64,000 nucleotides of DNA from Geomonas subterranea (lineage in GTDB: Bacteria; Desulfobacterota; Desulfuromonadia; Geobacterales; Geobacteraceae). Both the position numbers and the translations under genes were made by a program. Each line of letters begins with the position of its first letter. Positions within the stretch are counted from its first letter, which is position 1. The stretch lies in NCBI RefSeq assembly GCF_019063845.1, contig NZ_CP077683.1:4812501-4876500 (forward strand). The letters are read 5' to 3'. The notes under the pieces were generated by a model, which did no database searches, had not been told where the DNA came from, and saw only the letters and a list, made by a program, of their open reading frames with translations. Below are positions 20,465-30,224 of this stretch, one piece after another.

Positions 20465-22099
20465 TTACCCGAGGATCTGCTTCAGGTCGCCTTCGGCGGT
20501 GCCGATCGGGCCGATGTTGAAGTTCTCGACCAGGAAGTTCAGCACGTTCGGGGTGATGAAGGCGGGGAGGCTCGGTCCCAGCTTGATGTTCTTCACGCCC
20601 AGGTGGAGCAGGGTGAGGAGGATAGCCACCGCCTTCTGCTCGTACCAGGAGAGGATGAAGGAGAGCGGCAGGTCGTTGACGCCGCAGTTGAAGGCGCCGG
20701 CCAAAGCCACGGCGATCTGGATCGCGGAGTAGGCGTCGTTGCACTGGCCGATGTCCAGAAGGCGCGGAATGCCGCCGATGTCGCCGAAGTCGAGCTTGTT
20801 GAAACGGTACTTGCCGCAGGCCAGGGTGAGAATGACGCAGTCGGACGGTACCTGCTCGGCGAACTCGGTGTAGTAGTTACGGCCGGTTTTGGCGCCGTCG
20901 CAGCCGCCGATCAGGAAGAAGTGACGGATCTGACCCGCTTTCACCGCGTCGATGACCTTGTCGGCCACGCCGAGGACCGCGTTGTGCCCGAAGCCGGTGA
21001 GGATCTCCTTGCCCGGGGCCTCTTCGAAGCCGGGGAGGGAGAGCGCCTTCTCGATAACCGGGGAGAAGTCCCAGCCGTTGATGTTCTTGACGTCCGGCCA
21101 CTGGACCAGTCCCCAGGTGAAGAGGCGGTCTTTGTAGCTCTCGGCCGGGCGCTGGATGCAGTTGGTGTTGAAGATGATGGCGCCGGGGAAGTCGACGAAT
21201 TCCTTGGCCTGATCCTGCCATGCGCCGCCGAAGTTGCCGGCCAGGTGGGCGTACTTCTTGAGACCCGGGTAGCCGTGGGCGGGGAGCATTTCGCCGTGGG
21301 TGTAGATGTTGATCCCTTTGCCTTCGGTCTGCTTCAGGAGCTCTTCGAGCATGCGCAGGTCGTGGCCGGAAACGAGGATTGCCTTGCCCGCCTTGGTGCC
21401 GAGCTGTACCGGAGTCGGTACCGGGTGGCCGAAGCTGTCGGTGTTGGCCTTGTCGAGCAGTTCCATGGTGACCAGGTTGATCCTGCCGCACTCCATGGAG
21501 AGGCCGACGTAGTCCATGAGGCCGAGGGTGAGGTCGAGGGTGGCTGCCAGCGCCTTGTGGGTGAAGGCGTAGATCTCGTCGTTCTCGAGACCGATCACCA
21601 ATGCGTGGTGGGCGTAAGCTGCGTACCCTTTCATGCCGTAGATGAGGATTTCTTTCACGGAGTGGACGTCGGCGTCGATCTCTTCGCTCTTGACGCCGTG
21701 CTTGGCGCCCAGTGCGACCAGCTCGGAGGTGGTGCCGGCGTGGAACGCCTGCGCAGCCTCGGGTACGGTGCCGGTGTAGGGGGCGCCGTTGGCCTTCTCG
21801 TACAGTGCCTGTGCCTGGTTGCGCAGGGTGGCTGCTTCACGTACCAGCTTGGCGATTTCCTCGGCGTCGAAGTCGACGTTGGTCACGGTGGTGAAGAGGC
21901 CGTCCAGCATGAAGCGGTCGATGGCTGCATCTTTGGCGCCTTTTTCGCGGGCGAGGTTGGCCCAGAAGGCGATCCCTTTCAGGCTGTAGATGAGCAGGTC
22001 CTGCAGAGCCGCTACTTCCGGCTTCTTGCCGCAGACACCGACTTTGGAGCAACCGCCGTTGGCGGCTTGTTCACACTGGTAGCAAAACATGTTGTCCAT
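20465..22099 (-). CDS. hcp: Hydroxylamine reductase (hybrid-cluster protein)
   Basis: This cytosolic iron-sulfur protein reduces hydroxylamine and/or nitric oxide in nitrosative stress. The N-terminal MFCYQCEQAA...GVCGK supplies the cubane cluster cysteines. The hybrid Fe-S-O cluster ligands lie in the HALVIG, GHDL, FNTNCIQRP, GGCDGAKTGRNYY and ACGKYRF motifs. From ATG 22099, which has TAAGGAGG eight bases upstream, the protein has 544 residues. A second in-frame ATG at 22168 also has an AGGAG site and would add a 23-residue leader (MKTFLKNLFG...), so the start is not certain. A possible HcpR operator lies upstream. The gene is transcribed alone. Confidence 0.95.
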   Translation of the reverse strand: MDNMFCYQCEQAANGGCSKVGVCGKKPEVAALQDLLIYSLKGIAFWANLAREKGAKDAAIDRFMLDGLFTTVTNVDFDAEEIAKLVREAATLRNQAQALYEKANGAPYTGTVPEAAQAFHAGTTSELVALGAKHGVKSEEIDADVHSVKEILIYGMKGYAAYAHHALVIGLENDEIYAFTHKALAATLDLTLGLMDYVGLSMECGRINLVTMELLDKANTDSFGHPVPTPVQLGTKAGKAILVSGHDLRMLEELLKQTEGKGINIYTHGEMLPAHGYPGLKKYAHLAGNFGGAWQDQAKEFVDFPGAIIFNTNCIQRPAESYKDRLFTWGLVQWPDVKNINGWDFSPVIEKALSLPGFEEAPGKEILTGFGHNAVLGVADKVIDAVKAGQIRHFFLIGGCDGAKTGRNYYTEFAEQVPSDCVILTLACGKYRFNKLDFGDIGGIPRLLDIGQCNDAYSAIQIAVALAGAFNCGVNDLPLSFILSWYEQKAVAILLTLLHLGVKNIKLGPSLPAFITPNVLNFLVENFNIGPIGTAEGDLKQILG

Positions 22100-22276
22100 C
22101 ACTTCCTCCTTAGCGTTTGTTTGAGTTGAGGTGGTCATACCGAAAAGGTTCTTCAAAAAGGTCTTCATCGTTTCTCCTGGCTAAGCTTAATCTGTTGAAG
22201 CGGGCCTTATGGCAGCCCCCGGCTCCTGTGTGCCGCTTCGATGATGTGACTCTAGCGGCTAATGCTGACAGCGACC

Positions 22277-22290
22277 TTGACCTAAGTCAT
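22277..22290. promoter_or_regulatory. Possible HcpR/FNR-family operator upstream of hcp
   Basis: TTGACCTAAGTCAT is an imperfect palindrome resembling the TTGACC-NN-GGTCAA motif described for HcpR, the CRP/FNR-type activator of hcp in Deltaproteobacteria, with two mismatches. It lies about 110 bases upstream of the outer hcp start. Confidence 0.4.
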
Positions 22291-22347
22291 AAAAACCGGG
22301 TTTGTGGGTTTGGGGATCTTTTTTGTCTTGTGGGGGGAGAGTCTTGA

Positions 22348-22420
22348 TGGAAGCTGCGGGAAGCATGGGAATGATGGGAGTTATGGGAAGGATGGGAAGG
22401 ATGGGACGGAGGGGAAGGAG
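22348..22420. repeat. Purine-rich tandem repeat (ATGGGAAGG units)
   Basis: Several copies of a degenerate ATGGGAAGG / ATGGGAGTT unit follow one another between hcp and the next gene. The short plus-strand frame through it (Met-Gly-Arg repeats) is a consequence of the repeat, not a gene. The rest of the 22169-22501 gap holds only the operator-like site; no promoter was resolved. Confidence 0.6.
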
Positions 22421-22501
22421 TGAACCGGGGGGCGAGCGGGGGCGGACGGTGCGGGAGGCAAGCGGGGAGTCGGGCGACGGCTCCCCCGCCTGGCGCGGAG
22501 T

Positions 22502-22774
22502 TCAGTGGACTACGCTCCCTACCATGGCTTTGTAGATGTCGGGACGGAGCACGAACTGCAGCCTCGACGAGGTGGCTGTGCCAAAGGCTATGGCCTGCTC
22601 GCCGCCGATGTAGTTGTTCAGATGGTAAATGGGGCGCAGGTTGAATCCGAGCCGCCCGAGGTCGGCCTCGAAGACGCGACCGTATTTCGAGGCCAACTCG
22701 GAAACCTTGTCCCAGGTTCCTAACATTTCCAGGGGAATGGCTACCCCGTCCGCTACACGAATGAGTTCCTGCAT
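22502..22774 (-). CDS. Hypothetical protein
   Basis: This 90-residue soluble protein starts MQELIRVADG at an ATG with a strong GGAGGAGC ribosome-binding site. It has no signal peptide, transmembrane helix or cysteine. It looks like a compact alpha/beta protein (GTWDKVSELASKYGRVFEADL, then LQFVLRPDIYKAM). No family is recognised. It lies 59 bases downstream of the MFS transporter stop on the same strand and may be co-transcribed with it. Confidence 0.6.
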   Translation of the reverse strand: MQELIRVADGVAIPLEMLGTWDKVSELASKYGRVFEADLGRLGFNLRPIYHLNNYIGGEQAIAFGTATSSRLQFVLRPDIYKAMVGSVVH

Positions 22775-22833
22775 GCTTTGCTCCTCCTGACTTCTGAGGC
22801 ATTTATCGGCATGCAGCAACGGAACTTGAGGGG

Positions 22834-24066
22834 TTAACTGCGAAGCACGTCGAGGGTGGCAACTGCGCCGCGGGCGGGGCAGTCGGCGTCGGCGCAGCTG
22901 GTGAGTACTTTCAATAGCACCAGCCCCGCCCCCAAAAGCCCCATTATCAGGAGCACCACGCCGTGCCAGCCGAAGGAGCTCAAGAACACGCCGCCGGCGG
23001 TGCCGGAGATGCTGGAGCCGAGGTAGTAGAAGAAGAGGTAGAGGGAGGCGGCCTGCGCACGGGCGGTCCTGGCGCGGCTACCCACCCAGCTGGAGGCGAT
23101 GGTGTGGGCGCCGAAAAAGCCACAGGTGAAGATGGCGATCCCGGTGACGATGGTGCCGAGGTCGCGGCTCAGGGTGAAAAGCGCCCCGGCGACCATGGTG
23201 CCTATGGTGAGAAAGAGCATCCGGCTGCGCCCGAAACGCTCCACCTGCACCCCGATCATGGAGGAGCTGAAGGATCCCAGCATGTAGACCAGGAAGATCA
23301 GGCTCACCAGCGAGGCCGGGAGGTGGTACGGCGCTCCCAGAAGCCGGAAGGTGATGTAGTTGTACAGCGTCACGAAGCTCCCCATGATCAGGAAGGAGAT
23401 CCCGTACAGGCAGAGCAGCCCCGGGTCCTGCAACTGCCGGTACAGGGAGCTGAACAGGTAACGCACCGCGAAAGGGCGCTTCTTGAAGTTTTCGGAGGAG
23501 GGGAGGCTCTTGGCGAAATACAGGCTGAGGGCGAAGCAGACCGCGCCGATGACGGCAAGGGCGGTGCGCCAGGACGTGGCCTCCGCCATGGTGGCGGTGA
23601 AGATCCTGCCGGTCATGCCGCCTATGGCGTTGCCGCTGATATAGAGCCCGATGGCGGAGGTGAGCGAGGCCGGAGCGATCTCTTCACTGAGATAGGCCAG
23701 CGCCACCGCCGGAAGCCCGGCCAGCGCGATTCCCTGCAGGAACCTCACGACGACCAGCTGTTCGAGGCTGTGGGTCTGGGAGGTCAGATAGGCCAGGACG
23801 GACGTGGTGAGCAGCGACGCCACCATCACCGTTTTTCTCCCGAGCGTCTCGGAGATGGTGCCGGCGAACAGCATGGAGATGGCGAGGGCGCAGGAGGAGA
23901 CGGAAAGCGGGAGGCTCGCGAACATGGCGCTGACGCCGTACTCGCGGGTGAAAACCGGCAACAGCGGCTGCACGTCGTAGAGTGTGATGAAGGTGACAAA
24001 CCCGGCGAAGAAGAATGCCCAGTTGATCTGCCGGTATCTTTTGGTGCCGCTCTTGATGGATCCCAT
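22834..24066 (-). CDS. MFS transporter (YnfM-like)
   Basis: This 410-residue inner-membrane protein has twelve predicted hydrophobic segments. The major-facilitator loop 2-3 motif is visible as GTISETLGRKTVMV (about 79-92). The overall form FITLYDVQPLLPVFTREYGV...SLPLSVSSCALAISML matches the YnfM/arabinose-efflux-like group of drug or small-solute exporters. It is divergent from a LysR regulator gene with a 113-base gap, the usual arrangement for a regulator controlling its neighbour. The substrate is unknown. Confidence 0.88.
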   Translation of the reverse strand: MGSIKSGTKRYRQINWAFFFAGFVTFITLYDVQPLLPVFTREYGVSAMFASLPLSVSSCALAISMLFAGTISETLGRKTVMVASLLTTSVLAYLTSQTHSLEQLVVVRFLQGIALAGLPAVALAYLSEEIAPASLTSAIGLYISGNAIGGMTGRIFTATMAEATSWRTALAVIGAVCFALSLYFAKSLPSSENFKKRPFAVRYLFSSLYRQLQDPGLLCLYGISFLIMGSFVTLYNYITFRLLGAPYHLPASLVSLIFLVYMLGSFSSSMIGVQVERFGRSRMLFLTIGTMVAGALFTLSRDLGTIVTGIAIFTCGFFGAHTIASSWVGSRARTARAQAASLYLFFYYLGSSISGTAGGVFLSSFGWHGVVLLIMGLLGAGLVLLKVLTSCADADCPARGAVATLDVLRS

Positions 24067-24179
24067 TGGTTCTCCCTGTTTCTGACCGCCCTTGGAAGCA
24101 ACTATAGCGATTGCCGTTCCATAAGAAAAATATATAATGCTTATCGCTTCGATAGCTATTTGTTATGAATGGAGGCGGC
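24067..24179. promoter_or_regulatory. Divergent MFS/LysR control region
   Basis: This AT-rich gap contains ATAGCGAT and ATCGCT...ATAGCTAT, forming interrupted inverted repeats of the T-N11-A type used by LysR-type regulators. The -10-like TATATAATG at about 24132 could serve the regulator. Confidence 0.4.
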
Positions 24180-25082
24180 ATGGACATCAGGCAGTTGAGG
24201 TATTTCGTGGAGGTGGCGCGGCTCGCCAACTTCACCAAGGCGGCCGAATCGCTGCGCATCGCCCAGCCCGCCGTCAGCATGGCGGTGAAGAAGCTCGAGG
24301 AGGAACTCGACCTGGTCCTTTTCAACCGCCAGGACAAGAAGGTGTCGCTGACGGCGGAGGGGGAGATCTTCCTTTCCCACGCCAGGCGGATTCTCGACGA
24401 CCTGCGCGGCGCGGAGCTGGAGATGGCCGAATTGAAGGGGCTCAGCAGGGGGGAGGTGAGGATCGGCATCACCCCGATGATAAGCGCCTACTTCTTTCCG
24501 GACATCTTCAGGGATTTCAAGAGGGCATACCCGCAGCTGAGCATCTCGGTGCTCGGGGAGGGGTCGGGACGGATACAGAAGATGATAGGGGAGGGGGAGC
24601 TGGACATGGGGGTGGTGGCGGGGGGTGGGAGCGCGGCCTTTCCCCCGACCTTGGAGGTGCGCCGTTTCCTGCGCGAGGAGATCGTGGTTTGCGTGCCGCT
24701 GGGGCATCCCTTCGCCGGCCGCTCCGCGGTTACCCTCGCCGAGTTCATCGGGGAACCGCTGGTCTTTTACAAGGAGGGGTACTACATCAGGGAGTTCTTC
24801 CTCGAGGCACTCAAGGGAATCGGCGGCGCGCCCAGGATCATCTTCGAGACCAACCTCTTCTCGCTGGTCAAGTCGCTGGTGCGAAACGGTACCGGGATTT
24901 CGATCTTCCTGAAGATGGTGGTGGCCGAGGATGCCGATCTCGCCGCGGTCTCCTTCGATCCCCCGCTGTCCCTCGACCTGCTCATAGCCTGGAAGAAGGA
25001 TACCTACCTCTCGCTCGCCAACCGCGCCTTCGTCGATTTCCTGCTGGAACATGCCCCGGGGGAGCGGCAGGGGGAGCGTTAG
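24180..25082 (+). CDS. LysR family transcriptional regulator
   Basis: This 300-residue protein has the LysR helix-turn-helix at 1-60 (MDIRQLRYFVEVARLANFTKAAESLRIAQPAVSMAVKKLEEELD), followed by a substrate-binding domain (90-295: GEVRIGITPM... and GELDMGVV). The ATG at 24180 has GGAGGCGGC upstream; a TTG/ATG start at 24165 would add five residues. It is probably the regulator of the divergent MFS exporter. The effector is unknown. It converges on the end of the chemosensory operon, with only six bases between the stops. Confidence 0.92.
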   Translation: MDIRQLRYFVEVARLANFTKAAESLRIAQPAVSMAVKKLEEELDLVLFNRQDKKVSLTAEGEIFLSHARRILDDLRGAELEMAELKGLSRGEVRIGITPMISAYFFPDIFRDFKRAYPQLSISVLGEGSGRIQKMIGEGELDMGVVAGGGSAAFPPTLEVRRFLREEIVVCVPLGHPFAGRSAVTLAEFIGEPLVFYKEGYYIREFFLEALKGIGGAPRIIFETNLFSLVKSLVRNGTGISIFLKMVVAEDADLAAVSFDPPLSLDLLIAWKKDTYLSLANRAFVDFLLEHAPGERQGER

Positions 25083-25088
25083 CCTGCC

Positions 25089-25658
25089 TCAGGCCGGTTT
25101 GAGGAGTTCCATCAGCTTGCCGGCGATCTTTTGGGGGGGAAGGACGTAGTCGACGGCACCGGTCTGGGCGGCCGCCTTGGGCATGCCGTAGATGGTGGAG
25201 GACTGCTGGTCCTGGGCCATGGTGATGCCGCCGATCTCGTGGATGTGCCGGATCCCGTCGGCGCCGTCACGCCCCATGCCGGTCAAAACGATGCCGATCA
25301 GCTTGCCTCGTAACGGCCTGGACAGGGAGAGCATGGTGACGTCCGCGGCCGGCTGCACGTAGTTTACCCTCGGCCCCTCGCAAAGAACCACCCGGTTGTT
25401 TCCCGTCAACTGGAGGTGGAGTCCTCCCGGCGCCATGTAGACGTGGCCGCTTTTGAGGTACTCGCCGTCCTCGGCCAGCTTCACCGGCATGGACGCGGCC
25501 GCATTCAGCCCCTGGGCGATGCGGTAGTCCATCTGCGGCGTGATGTGCAGCACGATGAGGAAGGCGGCGTCCAGCGGCGGCAGTTCCCTGAACAGCGCCT
25601 TGAGCGTCAGCGGCCCTCCGGTGGAGACGCCTATAACCACCAGGTTCTTGCTAGTCAT
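25089..25658 (-). CDS. Solo CheB-type protein-glutamate methylesterase domain
   Basis: This 189-residue protein consists only of the CheB catalytic domain: Ser in GVSTGGP, His in VLHITPQM and Asp in GMGRDGADG are all present. The receiver domain that normally precedes it is absent, but a separate receiver gene overlaps its start by eight bases. It is the last gene of the chemosensory operon, which also encodes a complete CheB. It probably demethylates or deamidates chemoreceptors, but without the built-in phosphorylation switch. Confidence 0.88.
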   Translation of the reverse strand: MTSKNLVVIGVSTGGPLTLKALFRELPPLDAAFLIVLHITPQMDYRIAQGLNAAASMPVKLAEDGEYLKSGHVYMAPGGLHLQLTGNNRVVLCEGPRVNYVQPAADVTMLSLSRPLRGKLIGIVLTGMGRDGADGIRHIHEIGGITMAQDQQSSTIYGMPKAAAQTGAVDYVLPPQKIAGKLMELLKPA

Positions 25659-26043
25659 GAGCCACCGGCGCGTTCAGCAGGGTGAGGTAGTACTCGATGG
25701 AATCCAGCAGCTCGTCCGGGCTGAACGGCTTTGTCATGTAGTCCGACACGTACTCCTGCAGCCCCTCCATCTTGGAGTCGGGCTCCCCCATGCCGGTCAG
25801 CATGACGATCACGTTGCCGGGATACATCCCCCGTTCCACGATCTCCCTGATGGTGTCCCAGCCATCCATGTCGGGCATCATGATGTCCATGAGGATGACC
25901 CCCCGGAATCCCGCCTCCAGTTGCTCCAGGCACTCGGGACCGCTGGCCGCGCTGGCCAGCTCGAGTTGCGCGGACTCGCAGATGATATCCACCGATGCCC
26001 TCACGTACTCGTTGTCGTCTACGATCATTACCCGTCTGTTCAT
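25651..26043 (-). CDS. Single-domain response regulator receiver protein
   Basis: This 130-residue CheY-like protein has the acidic pair in IVDDNEY, the phosphoacceptor Asp in VILMDIMMPDMDG, Thr in LTGMG and Lys in MTKPF, so the receiver is complete. There is no output domain. It overlaps the hybrid kinase stop upstream (ATGA-type) and the solo CheB start downstream. It may take phosphate from the hybrid kinase or from CheA and may act on the adjacent CheB domain in trans. Confidence 0.9.
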   Translation of the reverse strand: MNRRVMIVDDNEYVRASVDIICESAQLELASAASGPECLEQLEAGFRGVILMDIMMPDMDGWDTIREIVERGMYPGNVIVMLTGMGEPDSKMEGLQEYVSDYMTKPFSPDELLDSIEYYLTLLNAPVAHD

Positions 26044-28406
26044 GATTGCGGTTCCTTCTGTTGCGGCGCGGGCGCGCCTTGTGTTTCGATGAGCTGGGCC
26101 ATGGCCCGGTGGTCCAGCGGCGGGGGCTCCTCCCGGGGCGGCTTCACATGGTACAGCATTTCATTGATCCTGGCCATGAACTGCTCCAGGGTGAACGGCT
26201 TGGCGAGGAAGATCGCCTCCTGGCGCAGCTTTTCGTCCTGCGGGACCACCGTGTTGGTGTACCCCGAGATGTAGAGCACCGGCAGCGCGGGGTGGCGTTC
26301 CTGCAGCTTCTCGTACAGCTCGGGACCGGTCATCTCCGGCATGATCACGTCGGTCGCCAGAAGGTCGATTCCCTGCTCCTCCGTCGCAGCCAGCTCCAGC
26401 GCCCGGGATGGGGTCTCCGCCACCAGGACCCGGTAGCCGAACGAGGCGAGCAGGTCGGCGGCGACCTCGCGGATCATCTGGTTGTCCTCGACCAGCAGGA
26501 TCGTCCTTTCCGTGCTGTCATGCTCGGGGGGGGCGATCCCGGCGGAGGGACGCAGGATCGGCTCGGCCGTACTCGCGCTGGCGGGGAGGTAGATGGCGAA
26601 CCTGGTCCCTTCCCCCGGGCGGCTCCTGACGTCGATGCAGCCGCCGTGGTGCTTTATGACGCCGTAGACCGTGGCGAGGCCAAGACCGGTGCCACGGCCG
26701 CTCTCCTTGGTGGTGAAGAACGGCTCGTACATGTGCCTGAGCGTTTCCTCGGTCATGCCGCAGCCGTCGTCGCTGAAGGCGAGCAGGATGTAGTGGCCGG
26801 GCTTGGCGACCGGATGCTGCCGGTGGAACTCCTCGTCCAGTATCAGGTGGCCGGTCTCGATGCAGATGGAGCCGCTCCCCTCGATGGCGTCCTGGGCGTT
26901 CAGGATGAGGTTCAAGAGCACCTGTTCCAGCTGGCCGCGGTCCGCCTGCACCTTGGCGGCGCCGGGGGAGAGCAGAAGGTCGATCCGGACGTTGTCCCTC
27001 ACCGTCGCGCGCATGATCTCCCTGAACGACGTGATCACCTCGTTCAGGTCCAGAAGGCTCATGTGCAGCACCTGCTTGCGTCCGAAGGAGAGCAGCTTCT
27101 GGGTCAGGTCGCTCGCCTTGTGGGCCGCCGAGCTCATGGACTGGATCATGCGGGTCTGCGGGCTTCCCTCGGGGGAGATCCTGAGCAGCATGTCGGCGTA
27201 GACGATGATCGGTGTCAGCAGGTTGTTGAAGTCGTGGGCCACGCCCGCGGCCAGCTGCCCCACCGCCTCGATTTTCTGGGTGTGGCGCAGCTGCTCCTCC
27301 AGCAGGTGGCGTCCCTCGTCGGCGCGCACCCGGCTGATGGCGATGCCGGCCAGGTGGGCCGCCGACTCCAGCAGCTGGATGTCCTCGTCGCCCGGCGCGC
27401 GCGGTTCCCGGTGGTACACCGCGAGTGTTCCCAATAGGGTGCCGTTGCTGGCATACACCGGCTCGGACCAGCAGGACCTGAGCCCGGCGTCCCGCGCCGG
27501 CTGGAAGTTGTGCCAGTACGGATGCGGCTCCAGGTCCTCGACCACCACGCGCCTCCTCAAAAACGCCGCCGTCCCGCACGACCCCTTGCCGTTACCGATC
27601 CTCAATCCGTCCACCGCCTGGTTGTACCCGGCCGGGAGCGAGGGGGCGCAGCCGTGGCGCAGCCTGGTGCCCGACTCGTCGACGAGGAGGATGGAGCAGA
27701 GCGCGCCCGGCAGGCAGTCCTCGACGAACTGCACCACGTCCACCAGGAGCTCCTGCAGCTCCGCGTCGGTGGCGATCCGCTCCAGCGCCTTCAGCCGGCT
27801 GCGCTCACGCTGTTCGGCGTGCTTTCTCTGGGTGATGTCCCGCGCGATGCTGAGGATCAGCGTGCGCCCGTCGCTCTCCATGACGCGTGCCCGGACCTCG
27901 GTCGGGATCACCGTGCCGTCCTTGGCGAGGTAGGCGCTCTCGAAGCTGGCCTCTCCGCATTCCTTGAGCCTGGCTACGGTGAGCTCCTCGCTCTCCGCCA
28001 ACTCGGGCGGTTTCAGCTGTTGCAGGCGCCCCCCGGCCAGTTCCCCGGGTGCGTACCCCGTCAGCCGGCAGAGCGCCTGGTTGAAGTAGAGCAGCCGCCC
28101 GTCCTCGTCGGTCTGTATGATGCAGTCGTTTGCTGCGTCTATCTGCGCCGCCTTGAGTGCGAGTTCCGCCTGCTGCCCCTGGATGATCCGCTGCGTCTGC
28201 TCCAGGCGGGTCAGGTGGGCGAACAGGATGCGGGTCAGTATCACGATCACAACGCAGAGCACGAGGATCAGCGCGGACTGCTGCAGCGGCACCCCGGCCG
28301 GGGACCCGCTCCCTCCCAGGGCGAAGATGCCGATCACGGCGGTGATCGCGGTGCCGACGGCGACGCCGATGCGGGTTTTCAGTTGTGACATCGACAGTGG
28401 CTTCAT
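26040..28406 (-). CDS. Hybrid sensor histidine kinase/response regulator (PAS, GAF)
   Basis: This 788-residue membrane kinase has two N-terminal transmembrane helices (about 11-33 and 43-62), a PAS domain (about 85-200), a GAF domain (about 215-375), HisKA with phosphoacceptor in [11 protein letters not shown], HATPase with N box [10 protein letters not shown] and G box [13 protein letters not shown], and a C-terminal receiver (about 645-765, Asp in [13 protein letters not shown]). The kinase core is of the NtrB-like HDFNN type. Its ATG overlaps the stop of the preceding kinase gene. It is part of the chemosensory operon, where it probably feeds a second signal into the same output. Confidence 0.9.
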   Translation of the reverse strand: MKPLSMSQLKTRIGVAVGTAITAVIGIFALGGSGSPAGVPLQQSALILVLCVVIVILTRILFAHLTRLEQTQRIIQGQQAELALKAAQIDAANDCIIQTDEDGRLLYFNQALCRLTGYAPGELAGGRLQQLKPPELAESEELTVARLKECGEASFESAYLAKDGTVIPTEVRARVMESDGRTLILSIARDITQRKHAEQRERSRLKALERIATDAELQELLVDVVQFVEDCLPGALCSILLVDESGTRLRHGCAPSLPAGYNQAVDGLRIGNGKGSCGTAAFLRRRVVVEDLEPHPYWHNFQPARDAGLRSCWSEPVYASNGTLLGTLAVYHREPRAPGDEDIQLLESAAHLAGIAISRVRADEGRHLLEEQLRHTQKIEAVGQLAAGVAHDFNNLLTPIIVYADMLLRISPEGSPQTRMIQSMSSAAHKASDLTQKLLSFGRKQVLHMSLLDLNEVITSFREIMRATVRDNVRIDLLLSPGAAKVQADRGQLEQVLLNLILNAQDAIEGSGSICIETGHLILDEEFHRQHPVAKPGHYILLAFSDDGCGMTEETLRHMYEPFFTTKESGRGTGLGLATVYGVIKHHGGCIDVRSRPGEGTRFAIYLPASASTAEPILRPSAGIAPPEHDSTERTILLVEDNQMIREVAADLLASFGYRVLVAETPSRALELAATEEQGIDLLATDVIMPEMTGPELYEKLQERHPALPVLYISGYTNTVVPQDEKLRQEAIFLAKPFTLEQFMARINEMLYHVKPPREEPPPLDHRAMAQLIETQGAPAPQQKEPQS

Positions 28407-30190
28407 ATCTGGTAACTCGCCTCGACTGTTTCGTCCGCTGCGGCCGGCGGCTCCTGGTGCCCGGCTTGCTTCAGGGTGAAGAACATGGTGGTGCCGCTAT
28501 CGGCCCCGGCGCTCGTAGCCCAGAGCTTCCCGCCGTGGTTGGCCACGATCCTGCGGCAGATGGCCAGCCCGAGCCCCTGCGTGTTCAGGTCGTGCCGCGC
28601 GGCATCGGCCTTGTAGAACTCGTCGAACACCCGGGCGAGCTGCTCCTGGTTCAGCCCGATGCCGTCATCCTGGACCGATACCTCGACCTCTTCTCCCTTG
28701 CGGACGGCGGACACGACCACCTTGCCGTTTTGGGCGGCGTAGCGCGCGGCGTTACTGAGGAGGTTTCTGAACAGCAGCGTCAGCTGCTCCGCCGACCCCA
28801 GCACCTGCAACTCCGGGTCGATCGCGTTGCAGCAGATCACACTCCGCTGCGCCAGGGACGCCGACATGTCGGTCAGTGCGCTGTCGGCGGCGGCGTAGAG
28901 GCTCACCGGGATCAGCCGGGGCTGGCTCGCGGAGATCCGTACCAGATCGAGCGCCTTGCCTGCCAGCCCCTGGATCTGGTTGATGCATTGCTGGCAGATC
29001 TCCAGCATCCGTTCCACGCCCGGATCGGTCACCTTGCTCCGAATCAACGGCATCAGGGCGAAGAGCGGGGTGAGCGGCGTGTTCAGGTCGTGGTTCAACT
29101 GGATCATCAGGGACTCGATCATGCGCGAATGGTGCTTCTGGGCCTCGATCCGCCTGCTCTCCCGCTCCACCGTCTTGCGCTCGGTGATGTCCAGTATCAC
29201 CCCGACCAGTCCGCCGGGGACACCGTCTTCATCCCTGACCGCCGCCTTGTGGAAGATCACGTCGCGCACGCTGCCGTCCGCGTAGCGCACCTGGGACTCG
29301 TAGATCTGGGTCCCAGGCGTCTGCATGATTTCCTGGTCCATGTCGTGATATTTCTGGGCCAGTTCCCGGTCCCACAGATCGAACACCGAGCGCCCCAGAA
29401 GCTGTTCGCGGCTAAGCCCGACGTAGGTCTGAAAGGCCTTGTTGCACAGGTTGTAGCGTCCCCGGGCGTCCTTGGAGAAGATCGGACTCGGTATGGTGTC
29501 CAAGAGCAGCTGCTGGAAGTGAAGCTGCTTCTTGATCTCGCTCTCGGAGCGCTTGCGGTCCAGGCCAAGGATGACGGCGCAGAGCACGAATACCGCCGCC
29601 AGCGCCCAGTTGATGAGCCCGATCTTCAGGTTGATCCGGTCGTAACGCGCCAGGTATTCGCTCTGTTTCACCCCCACGAACAGGGCGCCGATGACCTTTC
29701 CGTTCATATCCCGTATCGGATCGTAGGCGGTGAAGTACGGGGCGCCGAGGATGTCGGCCTCGCCGCGGTACCGGATACCCTCCTTGAAGATGGCGTCGTA
29801 GGCCGGGCCCGTCAGCCTGGTCCCGATCGCCCTGCTGCCGTCCTTTCTGAGCACGTTGGTGGCGATCCGGGTGTCCCCCATGAAGATGGTGGCCCTGCTG
29901 CCGGTGATGCAGAAGATCTTGTCCGGTATCTCGTTGTCGTCGTTGAGGACGTAGTAGTCGCCGAGGATCATCTTGCCGTTTTCGATGTGGAAGTTCCGCC
30001 CGCGACGGTTCATCTGCTCCCAGAAGGCCATCATGCTGCTTTCCTGCTGCCTGTTGGCCTGGCGCACCGCCTCCTGGCTGATCTGGTCCAGCATGAGGTG
30101 GTTGGCGACCATCATCACCAGGGCCACGGTCACCGCGCTGACCAGGAGGAGGATCGATATCTTGTCGCGTGCTGCCTTCAGGACCTTCAC
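28403..30190 (-). CDS. Cache-domain sensor histidine kinase with PAS
   Basis: This 595-residue kinase has a TM helix at 10-32, an extracytoplasmic Cache-type sensor at about 35-190 (IFCITGSRATIFMGDTRIATNV, GEADILGAPYFTAYDPI), a second TM at about 196-217, a PAS domain at about 230-360, HisKA (LNHDLNTPLTPL) and HATPase with ALGLAICRRIV-type G box (GLGLAI). The GTG start at 30190 has GGAGAAG upstream. The Cache domain resembles those of chemoreceptors that sense small carboxylates, so it may share ligands with the operon's receptor. It follows cheB by 34 bases. Confidence 0.9.
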   Translation of the reverse strand: MKVLKAARDKISILLLVSAVTVALVMMVANHLMLDQISQEAVRQANRQQESSMMAFWEQMNRRGRNFHIENGKMILGDYYVLNDDNEIPDKIFCITGSRATIFMGDTRIATNVLRKDGSRAIGTRLTGPAYDAIFKEGIRYRGEADILGAPYFTAYDPIRDMNGKVIGALFVGVKQSEYLARYDRINLKIGLINWALAAVFVLCAVILGLDRKRSESEIKKQLHFQQLLLDTIPSPIFSKDARGRYNLCNKAFQTYVGLSREQLLGRSVFDLWDRELAQKYHDMDQEIMQTPGTQIYESQVRYADGSVRDVIFHKAAVRDEDGVPGGLVGVILDITERKTVERESRRIEAQKHHSRMIESLMIQLNHDLNTPLTPLFALMPLIRSKVTDPGVERMLEICQQCINQIQGLAGKALDLVRISASQPRLIPVSLYAAADSALTDMSASLAQRSVICCNAIDPELQVLGSAEQLTLLFRNLLSNAARYAAQNGKVVVSAVRKGEEVEVSVQDDGIGLNQEQLARVFDEFYKADAARHDLNTQGLGLAICRRIVANHGGKLWATSAGADSGTTMFFTLKQAGHQEPPAAADETVEASYQI

Positions 30191-30224
30191 GTTCTTCTCC
30201 CGGTTGCGGTCGTCATCCCCCGCG

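Noticed and set aside
22302-22535. Plus-strand ORF with Met-Gly-Arg repeats
   Set aside because: It is the translation of the ATGGGAAGG tandem repeat; it has no ribosome-binding site and runs antisense to a better gene.
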